Program-made: the position numbers and the translations under genes | Part shown: piece by piece, positions 1 to 8,939 of the stretch | Position numbering within the stretch: position 1 is the stretch's first letter | How the letters are laid out: every line of letters begins with the position of its first letter | Origin: Defluviitaleaceae bacterium | Lineage (GTDB): Bacteria > Bacillota > Clostridia > Lachnospirales > WRAX01 | Assembly: GCA_009784615.1 (NCBI GenBank) | Contig: WRBJ01000001.1 | Location: 1 to 64,000 of the forward strand | Length of the DNA: 64,000 bases | Direction: 5' to 3' | The notes under the pieces: generated by a model | What the model was told of the DNA's origin: nothing | The model's database searches: none | The model's input: only the letters and a program-made list of their open reading frames with translations

Positions 1-117
1 CTACCCATCTTATCGTAGGAACGTCCCTCGCAATGACGGTAACCCTTCTATGCTTCCGTCATTGCGAGGGCTACTAAATACATAAAGCAGTGCATACCAA
101 GCCCGAAGCAATCCAGT
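1..117 (+). repeat. Dispersed palindromic repeat, copy A (cut by window edge)
   Basis: This intergenic element matches the reverse complement of 59461-59576 closely, with scattered substitutions, and its right half matches 29607-29670. Its core is a hairpin with a 14-base stem (CCTCGCAATGACGG and its complement), followed by AAGCCCGAAGCAATCCAGT, the inverted terminal repeat of the copy near 59.5 kb. No ORF is present. The matching left terminus would lie before base 1. It looks like a MITE- or REP-like non-coding repeat. I recall CATTGCGAGG/GAAGCAATCC-type repeats in many unrelated bacteria. Confidence 0.8.
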
Positions 118-197
118 AAAGGGTTATCAACGACCTAATTCTTTCCGCAAAATAAAAAATGGATAACTCTAAAACAGAGCTATCCATAGATACATAC

Positions 198-464
198 TTA
201 CACCGTTTTCCAGCGTTTAAGATTAGGTATTCCTTCGTTGCACTGCTCTTTTGCATCCTTTGGCGAAAAACCAAAGTCTTTAACCATAATAGCGGCAACA
301 GAATCAATCATTTCTTCAAGCGTGGCATCTGGGTTTGTAAATGCTCCGTTGTCATAGCAAAATTTGCAATAATCCGCACTTTTGCTACCGCTTGCTTCTG
401 TTCCATACATTTCGTCGGTTTCGCCCATAGGCATACCGCAACTTTCGCAAAACTTCTCTTGCAT
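198..464 (-). CDS. Small zinc-ribbon domain protein
   Basis: An 88-residue protein beginning MQEKFCESCGMPM, with a second cysteine pair (YCKFC) about 25 residues later. The CxxC...CxxC pattern fits the putative zinc-ribbon family whose members start with C-x-x-C-G-M-P. The N-terminal third binds the presumed zinc; the rest is acidic and helical. A GGAGG ribosome site precedes the ATG. It is a single gene downstream of the WYL regulator on the same strand, with about 65 bases between them. Its biochemical role is unknown; these small proteins are often annotated only by the domain. Confidence 0.8.
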   Translation of the reverse strand: MQEKFCESCGMPMGETDEMYGTEASGSKSADYCKFCYDNGAFTNPDATLEEMIDSVAAIMVKDFGFSPKDAKEQCNEGIPNLKRWKTV

Positions 465-528
465 AATATCGCCTCCATTTAATTTATACTAAACAACAGC
501 ATAACATACATAAGGTGACAACAGTACG

Positions 529-1440
529 TCATATTTTGGGAAGGTATTTAAATTTTATTTTTTCAATACGAGCCAATATTTCATCACGGATATGTTGCGG
601 CTCTAATACTTCAACCGCAGTGCCGTATGAAAGGATATAATCGCATATCCATTGCCCTTGTGCCATACGCAATGTCAATGACCCGTCCTTGTTGACTGTT
701 ATATCGCTTTCGGCAAATTCGTCATAAATGCGAAATTTTGCTTGTGGTGAAATAAGAAGTTTAACAGCTACAAAGCAAACAGATGAAGTGTCCTCTGGCG
801 GTTCAATTTTTGGAATTTCATAATTATTACTATCAAAAGACTTATCTAAAGCAACCATATTGTTTATACGGGTAAACTTAAATACTCTATAATCATTTTC
901 GGTTAAACAGAATGATTGTAAATACCACGCCTTTGATTTAAATGATAGTTTAAGGGGGTATACTTCACGCCCTTTGGTTTCGCCGTAGGCATTTAAATAA
1001 TCAAAAGACACAGCAAACTCGTTAATTATGGCATTTTTAAGAATTTCAAATTTTATATTGTCTTTTGCACTATGCCCCCAGCGTGAAAAATCGACCTCAA
1101 TCCATTCTTTGCTTGGATTATCAAAAAGACTTCGCAATCTTCCAAGCACCTTGTCGGCTTCAATCAGCCCCGTTGCAGACATACTTTGCAAAGAAAATAA
1201 AATCTGATTTTGCTCTTTTTCTGAGATAAATGTTTTATTTAGCACAAAGTTATCTTGAATAAAAATTCCGCCGCCTTTGCCTTGCGTCGTATATATTGGT
1301 ATTCCTGATGTTGCAAGCGTATCTATATCACGCAAAATAGTTCTTTTAGAAACCTCAAAATGGTTAGCAAGTTCATTTGCGGTTACTTGCTTTTTGTTAA
1401 TTAGAATATATACTATCTCGAAAAGTCGGTTAATTTGCAT
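529..1440 (-). CDS. YafY/WYL-family transcriptional regulator
   Basis: A 303-residue DNA-binding regulator. Residues 1-60 form a DeoR-type winged helix (HTH_11 class: TANELANHFEVSKRTILRDI). Residues about 140-300 contain a WYL domain; the usual W-Y-L motif is visible as AWYLQSF, followed by the WCX-like C-terminal extension. WYL domains sense ligands, in some cases nucleic acids or nucleotides. The start overlaps the end of the acetyltransferase gene by 11 bases, so the two are co-transcribed. The ligand and target cannot be read from the sequence. Confidence 0.88.
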   Translation of the reverse strand: MQINRLFEIVYILINKKQVTANELANHFEVSKRTILRDIDTLATSGIPIYTTQGKGGGIFIQDNFVLNKTFISEKEQNQILFSLQSMSATGLIEADKVLGRLRSLFDNPSKEWIEVDFSRWGHSAKDNIKFEILKNAIINEFAVSFDYLNAYGETKGREVYPLKLSFKSKAWYLQSFCLTENDYRVFKFTRINNMVALDKSFDSNNYEIPKIEPPEDTSSVCFVAVKLLISPQAKFRIYDEFAESDITVNKDGSLTLRMAQGQWICDYILSYGTAVEVLEPQHIRDEILARIEKIKFKYLPKI

Positions 1441-1975
1441 AATTTAAAATGCCATAAAGAACCAAATCGTGAAATTCGCCGTCTTTAATTATATGCTCTA
1501 CTTGTACGCCTTCTTTAACCATACCTACTTTTTGCATAACTTTTCCAGATGATGGGTTAGAAGCAAAAAACCTGCCCCATACCCTGTGATAACCTTTTTC
1601 TAAAAAAGCAAAGTCAATTAAGGCTTTAAGAGCCTCGGTTGCGTAGCCATTGCCCCAATATTCTTCGCCAATCCAATAGGCTATTTCGCCATTTTTATAT
1701 CTTTGATTGTTGGTAAGGCTTATTGCACCAAAAAGCTCGCCTGTAGCTTTGTCGGTTACTGCAAGTTCGTATAATCTATCATTTACAAAGTTTTCATAAT
1801 GGGTTGGAATCCAAGCCAAGGCGGATTCTATTGGATATGGATAAGGCAATGTTAGCGTGCTTTTATAGATGTTATAATTGTTGCAAAGCTCGCAAACACG
1901 TTGCGCGTCTGATATTTTGTATAGGCGCAAAATTAGCCTTTCGGTAGTTATTGTTTTTGTTTCAGGACTATACAT
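1430..1975 (-). CDS. GNAT family N-acetyltransferase (RimJ/RimL type)
   Basis: A 181-residue acetyl-CoA-dependent acetyltransferase of the Acetyltransf_3 class. It opens with ITTERLILRLYKISDAQ, typical of RimJ/RimL-like enzymes. The acetyl-CoA binding region is at residues about 95-115 (YWIGEEYWGNGYATEAL), and NPSSGKVMQKVGM is the conserved C-terminal motif. The length is normal for the family. A GGAG site lies 7-8 bases before the ATG. It shares an operon with the WYL regulator. The substrate could be a protein N-terminus, an antibiotic or a small amine; the sequence does not decide. Confidence 0.88.
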   Translation of the reverse strand: MYSPETKTITTERLILRLYKISDAQRVCELCNNYNIYKSTLTLPYPYPIESALAWIPTHYENFVNDRLYELAVTDKATGELFGAISLTNNQRYKNGEIAYWIGEEYWGNGYATEALKALIDFAFLEKGYHRVWGRFFASNPSSGKVMQKVGMVKEGVQVEHIIKDGEFHDLVLYGILNYAN

Positions 1976-2000
1976 TAAAACACTCCAATCTTATTTATAT

Positions 2001-2918
2001 TTATGGCACAATCGGCGGTTTCTTCTTTATTGACTTGTTTAATTGCGATAACACAATGCCTATAAAGATTATGCCGCCGCCAAGATATTTTTGTGGGGTC
2101 ATTACCGCACCCAAAAAGATTGCTTCGCTAATAGCGGCAAATAGGGCTTCTAACGAAAATATTATTGCCGCAAGCGTGGCTTCTAGGCTTTTTTGACCTA
2201 ATATTTGGAAGGTGTAAGCAACGCCCGACGCTACAATACCACCGAAAAGTATTGGCATAAGCCCGCCTTGCAAGCCTTCCAGCGTAATATCTTCAAAAAT
2301 AACGGCGGCTATTATGGATAATATTGCCGCCACAAAAAACTGCGCAGATGCAAAGCGTATCGGGCTTATTTTATGCACATACTTGTCTATAATTAGTATA
2401 TGTATAGCCCAAAAGACGGCACAAATTACAAGCAAAATATCACTAAACTGTATGCCAGATATACCCGCAGGACCTATGCTGATAAGTGCCAAGCCGCCAA
2501 AGGCAAGAACGGCAGACAACCATATAATAGGACGAACCTTACGCCTTAAAAACAAACCCAAAAGCGGCACAAAAATTATGTATAAGCCTGTGATAAAACC
2601 CGCTTCGGACGCAGATGTTGGCGAATTACTAAGAACTATACCAAACTGTTGTAAATTAGCGGCAAAAAATATTGCGACACCACCTGCAATACCAACCAGC
2701 CAAGTGAGTTTTAGTTTAACTTTATCGGGCTTTTCTTTTTCAAAAAACCAAACCACGGGCAAAAGTGATAATGCACCAAGCAAAAAACGGGCGGCGTTAT
2801 ATGTAAACGACCCCATATGATAGCCCGCAAGCCTTTGGGTTACAAAAGACGCACCCCATATAGCGGCGGCGGCAAAAACAAATATTAACGCAATTGTGCG
2901 TGCGGATGGTTTTTTCAT
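2001..2918 (-). CDS. EamA/DMT-family transporter
   Basis: A 305-residue membrane protein with about ten hydrophobic segments arranged as two EamA repeats (residues about 10-145 and 155-295). The signatures are AAIWGASFVTQR near the N-terminus and SLEALFAAISEAIFLGAVMTPQKYLGG in the second repeat. Such drug/metabolite exporters move amino acids, nucleosides or other metabolites across the cytoplasmic membrane. The ATG overlaps the stop of the upstream M23 gene by four bases, so translation is probably coupled. The substrate is unknown. Confidence 0.9.
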   Translation of the reverse strand: MKKPSARTIALIFVFAAAAIWGASFVTQRLAGYHMGSFTYNAARFLLGALSLLPVVWFFEKEKPDKVKLKLTWLVGIAGGVAIFFAANLQQFGIVLSNSPTSASEAGFITGLYIIFVPLLGLFLRRKVRPIIWLSAVLAFGGLALISIGPAGISGIQFSDILLVICAVFWAIHILIIDKYVHKISPIRFASAQFFVAAILSIIAAVIFEDITLEGLQGGLMPILFGGIVASGVAYTFQILGQKSLEATLAAIIFSLEALFAAISEAIFLGAVMTPQKYLGGGIIFIGIVLSQLNKSIKKKPPIVP

Positions 2919-3802
2919 ATATTTTCAACCTCTAGCCCACGACCTATGTATACACGATTATCAATATCTGTCTGTATTAGTGTCTTTTGTGTGGGATGTG
3001 TGTTTGTTGTATCGTAATTTGCTTTTTCTTGTGCATTGATGCTTACAAAGGAAATGGGCAGACCCGCCGAAGTGAAAAACGATTTACCTGTTTGTAATTG
3101 AAAATGCAAATGCGGCTCAGATGTATTGCCAGAATTGCCGCATTTTGCTATTATTTGCCCCTGCGTTACTTTTTCGCCTTTTTGTACTGTAATGCTATGG
3201 GGGACAAGATGGGCACAAAGGCTATATTCACCTTCGGCGTGTTTGATGACAATAAAATTACCTCTAATATCCCAAGTATCGCAAAAAACCTTTGTGCCGT
3301 TTGCCCTGCTATCCTTGTGTTTGTTGCTTACTTTTACAACAATACCGTCTGCTGGTGCCACCACATTTTTGCCATAACAAAAATAGCTTTGCAGGCTGGT
3401 GTTATCATCGTTAAAAGATTTGCCCTCATCATCCATTATTATAAAATCATAAGCATATCTTTGTGAGATTATATCCCAAGAATGGGATAAATCTTTTGTA
3501 ACGCCGCCGTTAAAAACTGTCCATTTGCCTTCAAAAGGCAGGATATAATCCACCTTGCAATTATAATTTTCAACAGAAGGCATATTTGCCCTATGCTTTA
3601 CATTTGCAATAAGTCCGCCGAAAAACTGCGCCATACCCATCCAAAAACCAATATCTAAAAACACAAACAAGCAAAGTAAAAAAAGCAGGCTAAAAATTGG
3701 GTGGTTAAAAGCAACGCCAAAAAGACCGCCCAAAGCCCAAACAAGCAACCAAGCGAAACCTATTTTCCATATAGCATTAATAATGCGCACAAAAAACATC
3801 AT
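2915..3802 (-). CDS. Membrane-anchored M23 family metallopeptidase
   Basis: A 295-residue protein with two N-terminal membrane segments (residues about 8-65) and a C-terminal LytM/M23 domain (residues about 145-250). The zinc-site motifs are visible: an NGTKVF...NFIVIKHAEGEYSLCAHL stretch and the HLHFQ motif near residue 235. The enzyme probably cuts peptidoglycan cross-bridges outside the membrane. It overlaps the receiver gene upstream (ATGA) and the EamA gene downstream, so the three form a tight operon. The combination with an exporter and a receiver protein is unusual, and no joint function can be inferred. Confidence 0.88.
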   Translation of the reverse strand: MMFFVRIINAIWKIGFAWLLVWALGGLFGVAFNHPIFSLLFLLCLFVFLDIGFWMGMAQFFGGLIANVKHRANMPSVENYNCKVDYILPFEGKWTVFNGGVTKDLSHSWDIISQRYAYDFIIMDDEGKSFNDDNTSLQSYFCYGKNVVAPADGIVVKVSNKHKDSRANGTKVFCDTWDIRGNFIVIKHAEGEYSLCAHLVPHSITVQKGEKVTQGQIIAKCGNSGNTSEPHLHFQLQTGKSFFTSAGLPISFVSINAQEKANYDTTNTHPTQKTLIQTDIDNRVYIGRGLEVENI

Positions 3803-4326
3803 ACGTCTAACACACTAATTTCTTTAGACTCTTGCGGGTTTTCGTTATTTTTAGCAAGCTCTTCCTCTAGTTGGTTTTTTAACATATCTAATTCGCCAAT
3901 TTTTATATCAATTTGGTCGTTTAAATACTCGATTTTATCTTTGTCGGAGCTATCAAAATTTGCTGTAAGCGCTTCTTCGACGACTTTTTTAACTGCCGAC
4001 GGCAAAGGTGGTTTTACGATATAACCAACTGCACCAGCTTCAATAGATTTTCTAATATCTTCTCGGTCTGATGAACCTGTACACATAACAATCCTTGCAT
4101 TTGGGTCAATCTTTAAAATTGATTTTGTGATAGCTATGCCATCTGCACCAGGCATATTAATATCTAAAAACACCAAATCGGGTTTTAGTTTTGTGTATTT
4201 TTCAATCGCTCCGTGTCCATCGGCGGCTTGAAAAATACTTGACCTATTAGCTTTGCAGTGGTTAGCTAAAATATCTTTTATAGATTCTCTCATAAGTGCA
4301 ATATCATCTACAACCAAAAATCTCAT
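3799..4326 (-). CDS. Stand-alone response regulator (CheY-like) with coiled-coil tail
   Basis: A 175-residue cytoplasmic protein. Residues 1-120 form a receiver domain: acidic pair in VVDDIALM, phospho-acceptor Asp in DLVFLDINMPG, Thr in VMCTGSS and Lys in GYIVKPP. Residues about 125-175 are charged and predicted coiled coil, with no DNA-binding domain. I chose the ATG at 4326, about 8 bases after a GGAGGTG site, rather than the in-frame GTG at 4335, which lies within that site's spacer. No histidine kinase is present nearby. The output may be protein-protein interaction. Confidence 0.88.
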   Translation of the reverse strand: MRFLVVDDIALMRESIKDILANHCKANRSSIFQAADGHGAIEKYTKLKPDLVFLDINMPGADGIAITKSILKIDPNARIVMCTGSSDREDIRKSIEAGAVGYIVKPPLPSAVKKVVEEALTANFDSSDKDKIEYLNDQIDIKIGELDMLKNQLEEELAKNNENPQESKEISVLDV

Positions 4327-4370
4327 ATAGTGCACACCTCCCTGTAATATATAATATCATTATATCATAA

Positions 4371-5093
4371 TTACAATATACTTGTCAAAAACTTTTGTGT
4401 GCGTTCGTTTTGCGGGTTTGTAAAGATGTCTTGCGGTTTGCCTTGTTCTGCAATAATGCCGCCGCACATAAACAGCACACGGTCGCCAACATCTTTTGCA
4501 AAATGCATTTCGTGCGTAACAACAACCATTGTCATACCTTCGTTAGCCAGCCCACGCATAACATCTAACACCTCGCCGACCATTTCGGGGTCTAGGGCGG
4601 ATGTTGGCTCGTCAAACAGCATTATTTTTGGGCGCATAGCAAGCGAGCGGGCAATTGCAACACGCTGTTTTTGCCCGCCAGAAAGCTGGGCAGGATATGC
4701 GTCTGCCTTATCTTCAAGCCCAACACGCTTTAGCAATTGCATACCAAAATCTTTTGCTTCGTCTTTTTTCATCATTTTGGTTTGCACGGGCGCAAGTGTT
4801 AAATTGCCCAAAACCGTCTTATGCGGAAAAAGATTAAAATGTTGAAATACCATACCCATTTTGCGGCGCACGTCGTTGATGTTGTTGTTTTTGCAGGTAA
4901 TTTCTTGCTCGTCTATCCAAATTTGCCCCTGGGTAGGCGTTTCTAGCAAATTTAAGCAACGCAAAAAAGTAGATTTGCCGCCGCCTGACGGACCAATAAT
5001 AACAACCTTTTCGCCTTCTTTAATATCTTCATCTACTGAATTTAGCACGACGAGTTCGCCAAAAACCTTGCTTAATTTCCGTATGCGAATCAC
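4371..5093 (-). CDS. Polar amino acid ABC transporter, ATP-binding subunit
   Basis: A 240-residue ABC ATPase of the GlnQ/HisP class. Walker A is GPSGGGKST near residue 34, the Q-loop is [11 protein letters not shown], the signature is LSGGQKQR, Walker B is [14 protein letters not shown] and the switch His is in VVTHEMHFA. The start is a GTG at 5093, eight bases after an unusually strong GAAAGGAGGT site. That puts the first 65 bases of this gene inside the 3' end of the permease gene. It energises uptake with the permease and binding protein upstream. Confidence 0.93.
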   Translation of the reverse strand: MIRIRKLSKVFGELVVLNSVDEDIKEGEKVVIIGPSGGGKSTFLRCLNLLETPTQGQIWIDEQEITCKNNNINDVRRKMGMVFQHFNLFPHKTVLGNLTLAPVQTKMMKKDEAKDFGMQLLKRVGLEDKADAYPAQLSGGQKQRVAIARSLAMRPKIMLFDEPTSALDPEMVGEVLDVMRGLANEGMTMVVVTHEMHFAKDVGDRVLFMCGGIIAEQGKPQDIFTNPQNERTQKFLTSIL

Positions 5094-5805
5094 CTTTACG
5101 CAACCTCCTTTCTAACTTGCCTAAAAGCCACGTCAACAACATCACTATTGACAGATACATAAGAGCAATTGTGATGAAAGGCACAAAAGCGTCAAAAGTG
5201 CGTGAAACAATTAGGGTTGCCGCACGTGTTAGGTCTGTCATTGCTATCATACCTAAAACTGATGTTTCCTTAAAAACAGTAATAAATTCGTTTGATAAAG
5301 ACGGTAGAGCATTTTTAAAGGCTTGCGGCAAAACAATCAAACGCATATTATTAAATTTTGATAAACCAACAGACCGCCCTGCTTCTGTTTGACCTTTGTC
5401 TACCGACAAAATACCGCCACGCATTATCTCGCAAACATATGCGCTGGAATTTACTGCATAGGCAAGCACACCGACCAAAAGCAACGGAATTTCACGTCCT
5501 GGCAAAATAACTTGCCGCCAAATTAAAAGCTGCACCAACAGAGGTGTACCACGGATGACGGTGATGTATGCCGAAGAAAACCATCTGGCTGGTGCAAATT
5601 TTGATATACGCATAAGCGCAAGAATAAAACCAAGCATAACCCCAAGAAGTGTTGCTAAAATGGTTACTTGCAAGGTAATGCTTAAACCATCAATTAATTG
5701 ATGCCATCTGTTGGCGTGTAGCAAATTTTGGTAAATTCTAAATAATAAACCCTCCTCCCAGCCGGGAGGGGGGTTTAAATTTGCAGTTGAGCTCAATATA
5801 AACAT
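5029..5805 (-). CDS. Polar amino acid ABC transporter, permease subunit
   Basis: A 258-residue membrane permease of the HisM/GlnP type, with membrane segments from residue about 40 onward and the EAA loop [22 protein letters not shown] at residues about 140-165. The start ATG overlaps the stop of the binding-protein gene. The C-terminal 20 residues, after the last membrane segment, lie in the 65-base overlap with the ATPase gene and look less conserved. It would form a homodimer in the membrane with two ATPase subunits. The transported amino acid cannot be told from the sequence. Confidence 0.93.
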   Translation of the reverse strand: MFILSSTANLNPPPGWEEGLLFRIYQNLLHANRWHQLIDGLSITLQVTILATLLGVMLGFILALMRISKFAPARWFSSAYITVIRGTPLLVQLLIWRQVILPGREIPLLLVGVLAYAVNSSAYVCEIMRGGILSVDKGQTEAGRSVGLSKFNNMRLIVLPQAFKNALPSLSNEFITVFKETSVLGMIAMTDLTRAATLIVSRTFDAFVPFITIALMYLSIVMLLTWLLGKLERRLRKGDSHTEIKQGFWRTRRAKFSR

Positions 5806-6560
5806 TATTGGTCACCACCAAAGAACATATTGTATATTCTGTCTAATTCGCCATTATCTTTTAATTGTTGCAAAGCGTTGTTAATTTGCTCAAGAAGCTC
5901 TGGGTTGTTTCTGTAAACGCCAATTGCATACTCTTCAATACCCAATGCTTCGTCTACAATTCTTAAACTAGGATTATCAGCAATAAACTGATTGGCCACA
6001 CCAGCATCAACAACAATAGCGTCAACACGGCTTGCATTAAGCTCTAAAACAGTCATTGGCGCACTAACGTGGCGCATAATTTCTACATTATCCAAATACC
6101 AAGTAGCCATTGTGTCGCTTGTTGTACCCATTTGTACCGCAACAACATTGCCTTCTACGTCAAGGTCTTCGACTGAATTAATTAGGCTGTCTTGCTGGAC
6201 GATAATAACAAGAGTGGTTTCAAAATATGGTATAGAAAAATTAACTTGTTGTCGTCTATCTTCTGTAACAGACAATGCCGCAACAGTAATATCTGTATTG
6301 CCAAGTTCTGTAGAAGCAATAGAAGGAATAAATTCCATATTATGTATTACCAAATCCATATCCAAAATATCCGCAATAGCCCTTGCCATATGTACGTCAA
6401 AACCATCATACTCGCTATTGTCGTTTACAAATTCAAACGGTGGAAAATCAGCTGATGTTGCCATATGAAGCTCTTGCCTGTCGCTGTTATTTCCGCTGCA
6501 AGCCGCAAACGCAAACAACGCCACCAAAAGCCCAAAAACCGTAAACATCAATTTCTTCAT
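5805..6560 (-). CDS. Amino acid ABC transporter substrate-binding lipoprotein
   Basis: A 251-residue type 3 extracellular solute-binding protein. An N-terminal signal ends in the lipobox FAFAACSG (Cys near residue 21), so the mature protein is lipid-anchored on the outer face of the membrane. ATSADFPPFEFVNDNSEYDGFDVH is the usual SBP_bac_3 opening, and MGTTSDTMA lies in the hinge/ligand region. It is the first gene of the importer operon. A TTGACA-18-TATAAT promoter overlaps the end of the upstream ftsW-like gene. Confidence 0.93.
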   Translation of the reverse strand: MKKLMFTVFGLLVALFAFAACSGNNSDRQELHMATSADFPPFEFVNDNSEYDGFDVHMARAIADILDMDLVIHNMEFIPSIASTELGNTDITVAALSVTEDRRQQVNFSIPYFETTLVIIVQQDSLINSVEDLDVEGNVVAVQMGTTSDTMATWYLDNVEIMRHVSAPMTVLELNASRVDAIVVDAGVANQFIADNPSLRIVDEALGIEEYAIGVYRNNPELLEQINNALQQLKDNGELDRIYNMFFGGDQ

Positions 6561-6591
6561 TACACATCACTCCTAAAGGTTAAATTATCGT

Positions 6592-6621
6592 ATTATACTA
6601 TAAGCTCATCATCATTGTCAA
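6592..6621 (-). promoter_or_regulatory. Sigma-A promoter of the amino acid importer operon
   Basis: On the minus strand, TTGACA (6616-6621) and TATAAT (6592-6597) are separated by 18 bases. The promoter lies inside the last codons of the ftsW-like gene and drives the binding-protein gene, whose ATG is at 6560. Confidence 0.7.
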
Positions 6622-8029
6622 GCCCTAAATTTTCATTTTCATCAAAAAATTCTTCTGCATTATCTTCATAGTCATCAGGCGGGGCAGATTGGGCGTTTAA
6701 CCAATTCAACACCCCTATAATTAATATGCACAAAACAACGGAAGAGCCGCCGTAGCTGATAAAGGGCAGTGTTACGCCCGTCATAGGAATAAAGCGTATA
6801 TTGCCGCCAATAGATACAAAGGCTTGAAAGGCTATAAAGGTAGTAAAAGCAAGTGACATAAGGGCGTGAAGGGGACGCACTGCACGGCGGGCAAGCTGTA
6901 AGCCACGCACCAAAAGCAAGCCGTAAAGGGCTATCAAAGCCAAGCCAAAAAGCCAGCCAAATTCCTCGGTGATAGCGGCGAAAATTATATCACGCTCTAC
7001 AACGGGAATACGTTCGGGAATACCCCGTCCTAACCCCGCCCCAAATGCGCCGAAGGTAGATATGGCAAAAAGCGATTGGGCGATTTGAAAGCTGTTATTT
7101 GCAATATCGCCCCAAGGGTCTGTAAAGGCAGATACACGTACACGTATATGTGGAAATATTTGGTATGCAACAATAGAAGCACCGCTCATTGCGCCAAAAC
7201 CAGACAAAAACAGCTTCCACGAACATGTAGAGGCGTACATAACGCACATAAACACAACAAAAAACAACAAAGCCGCACCAAGATTGCGTTGAAGCACAAG
7301 CACAAGAATAATTAAAGCCGTCGCAATGCCCGTAAAAATTAGCTTTGGTGCGGCGGGTTTTATTCTAAAAGCTGTTGCAAGGTATAGTAAAAACGGCAAA
7401 ACGGCAAATTCTGACGGTTGAAATTGTATGCCCGCAATGCTTATCCAGCGTGTTGCACCAAATTGGTCTATTGCAACCAATGGCAAATTTGTAAGGCTAG
7501 CCAAAACCCCAGCAATAGGTACTAATCCCAATAACAACAAACAAGCGGCGGCATAAAATTTTTCATATTTTTCAAAATTATGAAAAATGCGCAATAACAT
7601 AGGTATAAACATAGACAGCGCAAAACCGCCCATCGCTATAAAAAATTGACGCATTGCAAGCTCGTCATCAAGCCTATGTAACATTACAAAACCAAGCACC
7701 AACATAAAAATTGCAATATTTGTGATAAGAGAGCAGGCATTGCGGTAAAATATGCGTATAATAAATGGTGCAGATATAGCAAATGCAAGCACCATACCCG
7801 CAAAAACAAGCGTTGTTGGTTGCGCTATACCGCCCAAATTTGCATCAAAGGCAAGTATCACAAAAGCAAATACAGCAAACAAAACAGTAACGGCACGCTG
7901 CCCACGCAAAGGCAGTTTTACCCCTGCAAATTTGCCCCGCAAAAAAGATAAGCCTAAAAGAACAAAGCAGACCAATAAAAATATGAAATAATAACGGCTT
8001 AAAACCGATAGTAGTGCAAGCATAGACAA
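6593..8029 (-). CDS. FtsW/RodA/SpoVE family peptidoglycan polymerase
   Basis: A 478-residue polytopic membrane protein with about 12 hydrophobic segments of the SEDS family, the lipid II polymerases for division, elongation or spore cortex. Family signatures include GGAPFS-type blocks visible as GATRWISIAGIQFQPSEFAVLP (residues about 190-210), AITEEFGWLFG (about 340) and PMTGVTLPFISYGGSS near the C-terminus. About 30 acidic residues follow the last membrane segment, which is unusual. It sits nine bases after the vanW gene in one operon. Whether it acts as FtsW, RodA or SpoVE is not clear. Confidence 0.92.
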   Translation of the reverse strand: MSMLALLSVLSRYYFIFLLVCFVLLGLSFLRGKFAGVKLPLRGQRAVTVLFAVFAFVILAFDANLGGIAQPTTLVFAGMVLAFAISAPFIIRIFYRNACSLITNIAIFMLVLGFVMLHRLDDELAMRQFFIAMGGFALSMFIPMLLRIFHNFEKYEKFYAAACLLLLGLVPIAGVLASLTNLPLVAIDQFGATRWISIAGIQFQPSEFAVLPFLLYLATAFRIKPAAPKLIFTGIATALIILVLVLQRNLGAALLFFVVFMCVMYASTCSWKLFLSGFGAMSGASIVAYQIFPHIRVRVSAFTDPWGDIANNSFQIAQSLFAISTFGAFGAGLGRGIPERIPVVERDIIFAAITEEFGWLFGLALIALYGLLLVRGLQLARRAVRPLHALMSLAFTTFIAFQAFVSIGGNIRFIPMTGVTLPFISYGGSSVVLCILIIGVLNWLNAQSAPPDDYEDNAEEFFDENENLGLDNDDELIV

Positions 8030-8037
8030 TGCGCCCC

Positions 8038-8823
8038 TTACATCACAATTGCGTGATTTTCTGAAATAAATTCGTCATTAATTTGTACACCGTTTTGGTC
8101 AAAAGTTTTTCTGTATACACGATTATGTCGGGTCGTCGCCCCCCAATCTTCCACGTGAAAACAACCCGCCTTTTCGTAAATCTCATAACTAACATTAGGC
8201 GGAATATCCGATTTCCATACAGCCACCAATTCGTCATCCGTTATTTCTATCTGCAATTGAAAAGCCTGCCCAGTGTTATTTTTTATCATCAAATCTTTAT
8301 AATTATAAAAACAAGTAGCATCGTGACCAAAAAACTTTTGTGGGGTTGTGTCATAACCGTGCCTATGACGCTCTATAACATCAAGCGGCGTATGCAATGT
8401 AGCCCAATAAATAACACCAGATAGATGGCACAATCCACCGCCTAGCCCGCCTGAAAATGAACCATCTGTTAAAATCACACCATCAACATAACCCTTGTGC
8501 CGTGTTGGTTTGCCTATCATCTTCCAAAACGAAAAAACTTCATTGGGTTGCAACACTACACCATTAATTTTAGACAACGCAATACGCAAATTAACAATCT
8601 TATTTTGTTCCAAAACAGGGTCAATTCCTGCCAAATTGCGCAATAGCGGCGACGCATTGTTAAAATATTCGTAAGGTAGATTTGACGAATTTTGCCGCCC
8701 AAACTTAATATTGCCAAAAGCCCATTGCAATCTCTTTTTTAACCGAAAATACGCCACACCTAATTTTTGCCGCAACGCATTACGCCTTACGGGTTGCGCA
8801 ATGGGTCTATACACTTCATTCAT
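8038..8823 (-). CDS. VanW family protein
   Basis: A 261-residue protein with the VanW domain. Recognisable stretches are NLRIALSKINGVVLQPNEVFSFW, GGLGGGLCHLSGVIYWATLHTPLDVIERHRHG and the region with NNTGQAFQLQIEI. The N-terminal 60 residues are basic and carry no clear signal peptide. VanW proteins occur in some glycopeptide-resistance clusters and widely elsewhere in Clostridia, but their biochemical role is not settled. No other van gene is present, so resistance should not be inferred. It precedes the SEDS polymerase gene in an operon, which suggests a cell-envelope role. Confidence 0.9.
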   Translation of the reverse strand: MNEVYRPIAQPVRRNALRQKLGVAYFRLKKRLQWAFGNIKFGRQNSSNLPYEYFNNASPLLRNLAGIDPVLEQNKIVNLRIALSKINGVVLQPNEVFSFWKMIGKPTRHKGYVDGVILTDGSFSGGLGGGLCHLSGVIYWATLHTPLDVIERHRHGYDTTPQKFFGHDATCFYNYKDLMIKNNTGQAFQLQIEITDDELVAVWKSDIPPNVSYEIYEKAGCFHVEDWGATTRHNRVYRKTFDQNGVQINDEFISENHAIVM

Positions 8824-8866
8824 TAAAACACCCCCAACAAAATATTATATCACTAAATAAAACAAG

Positions 8867-8895
8867 TTGCAAATATTCATTTTTTGTAGTATAAT
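8867..8895 (+). promoter_or_regulatory. Sigma-A promoter of rel
   Basis: TTGCAA (8867-8872) and TATAAT (8890-8895) are separated by 17 bases and lie about 45 bases before the rel ATG at 8940. Confidence 0.7.
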
Positions 8896-8939
8896 GATAG
8901 TTTAAGGAAAATAATTATTTGAAACAAGGAGGATGCCCT

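Noticed and set aside
159-482. Open frame opposite the zinc-ribbon gene, and the many similar antisense frames throughout the window
   Set aside because: They are shadows of recognisable genes, lack ribosome sites and have no family features.
8038-8823. Glycopeptide resistance from VanW
   Set aside because: VanW-domain proteins are common outside van clusters, and no vanA/B, vanH, vanX, vanR or vanS is present.
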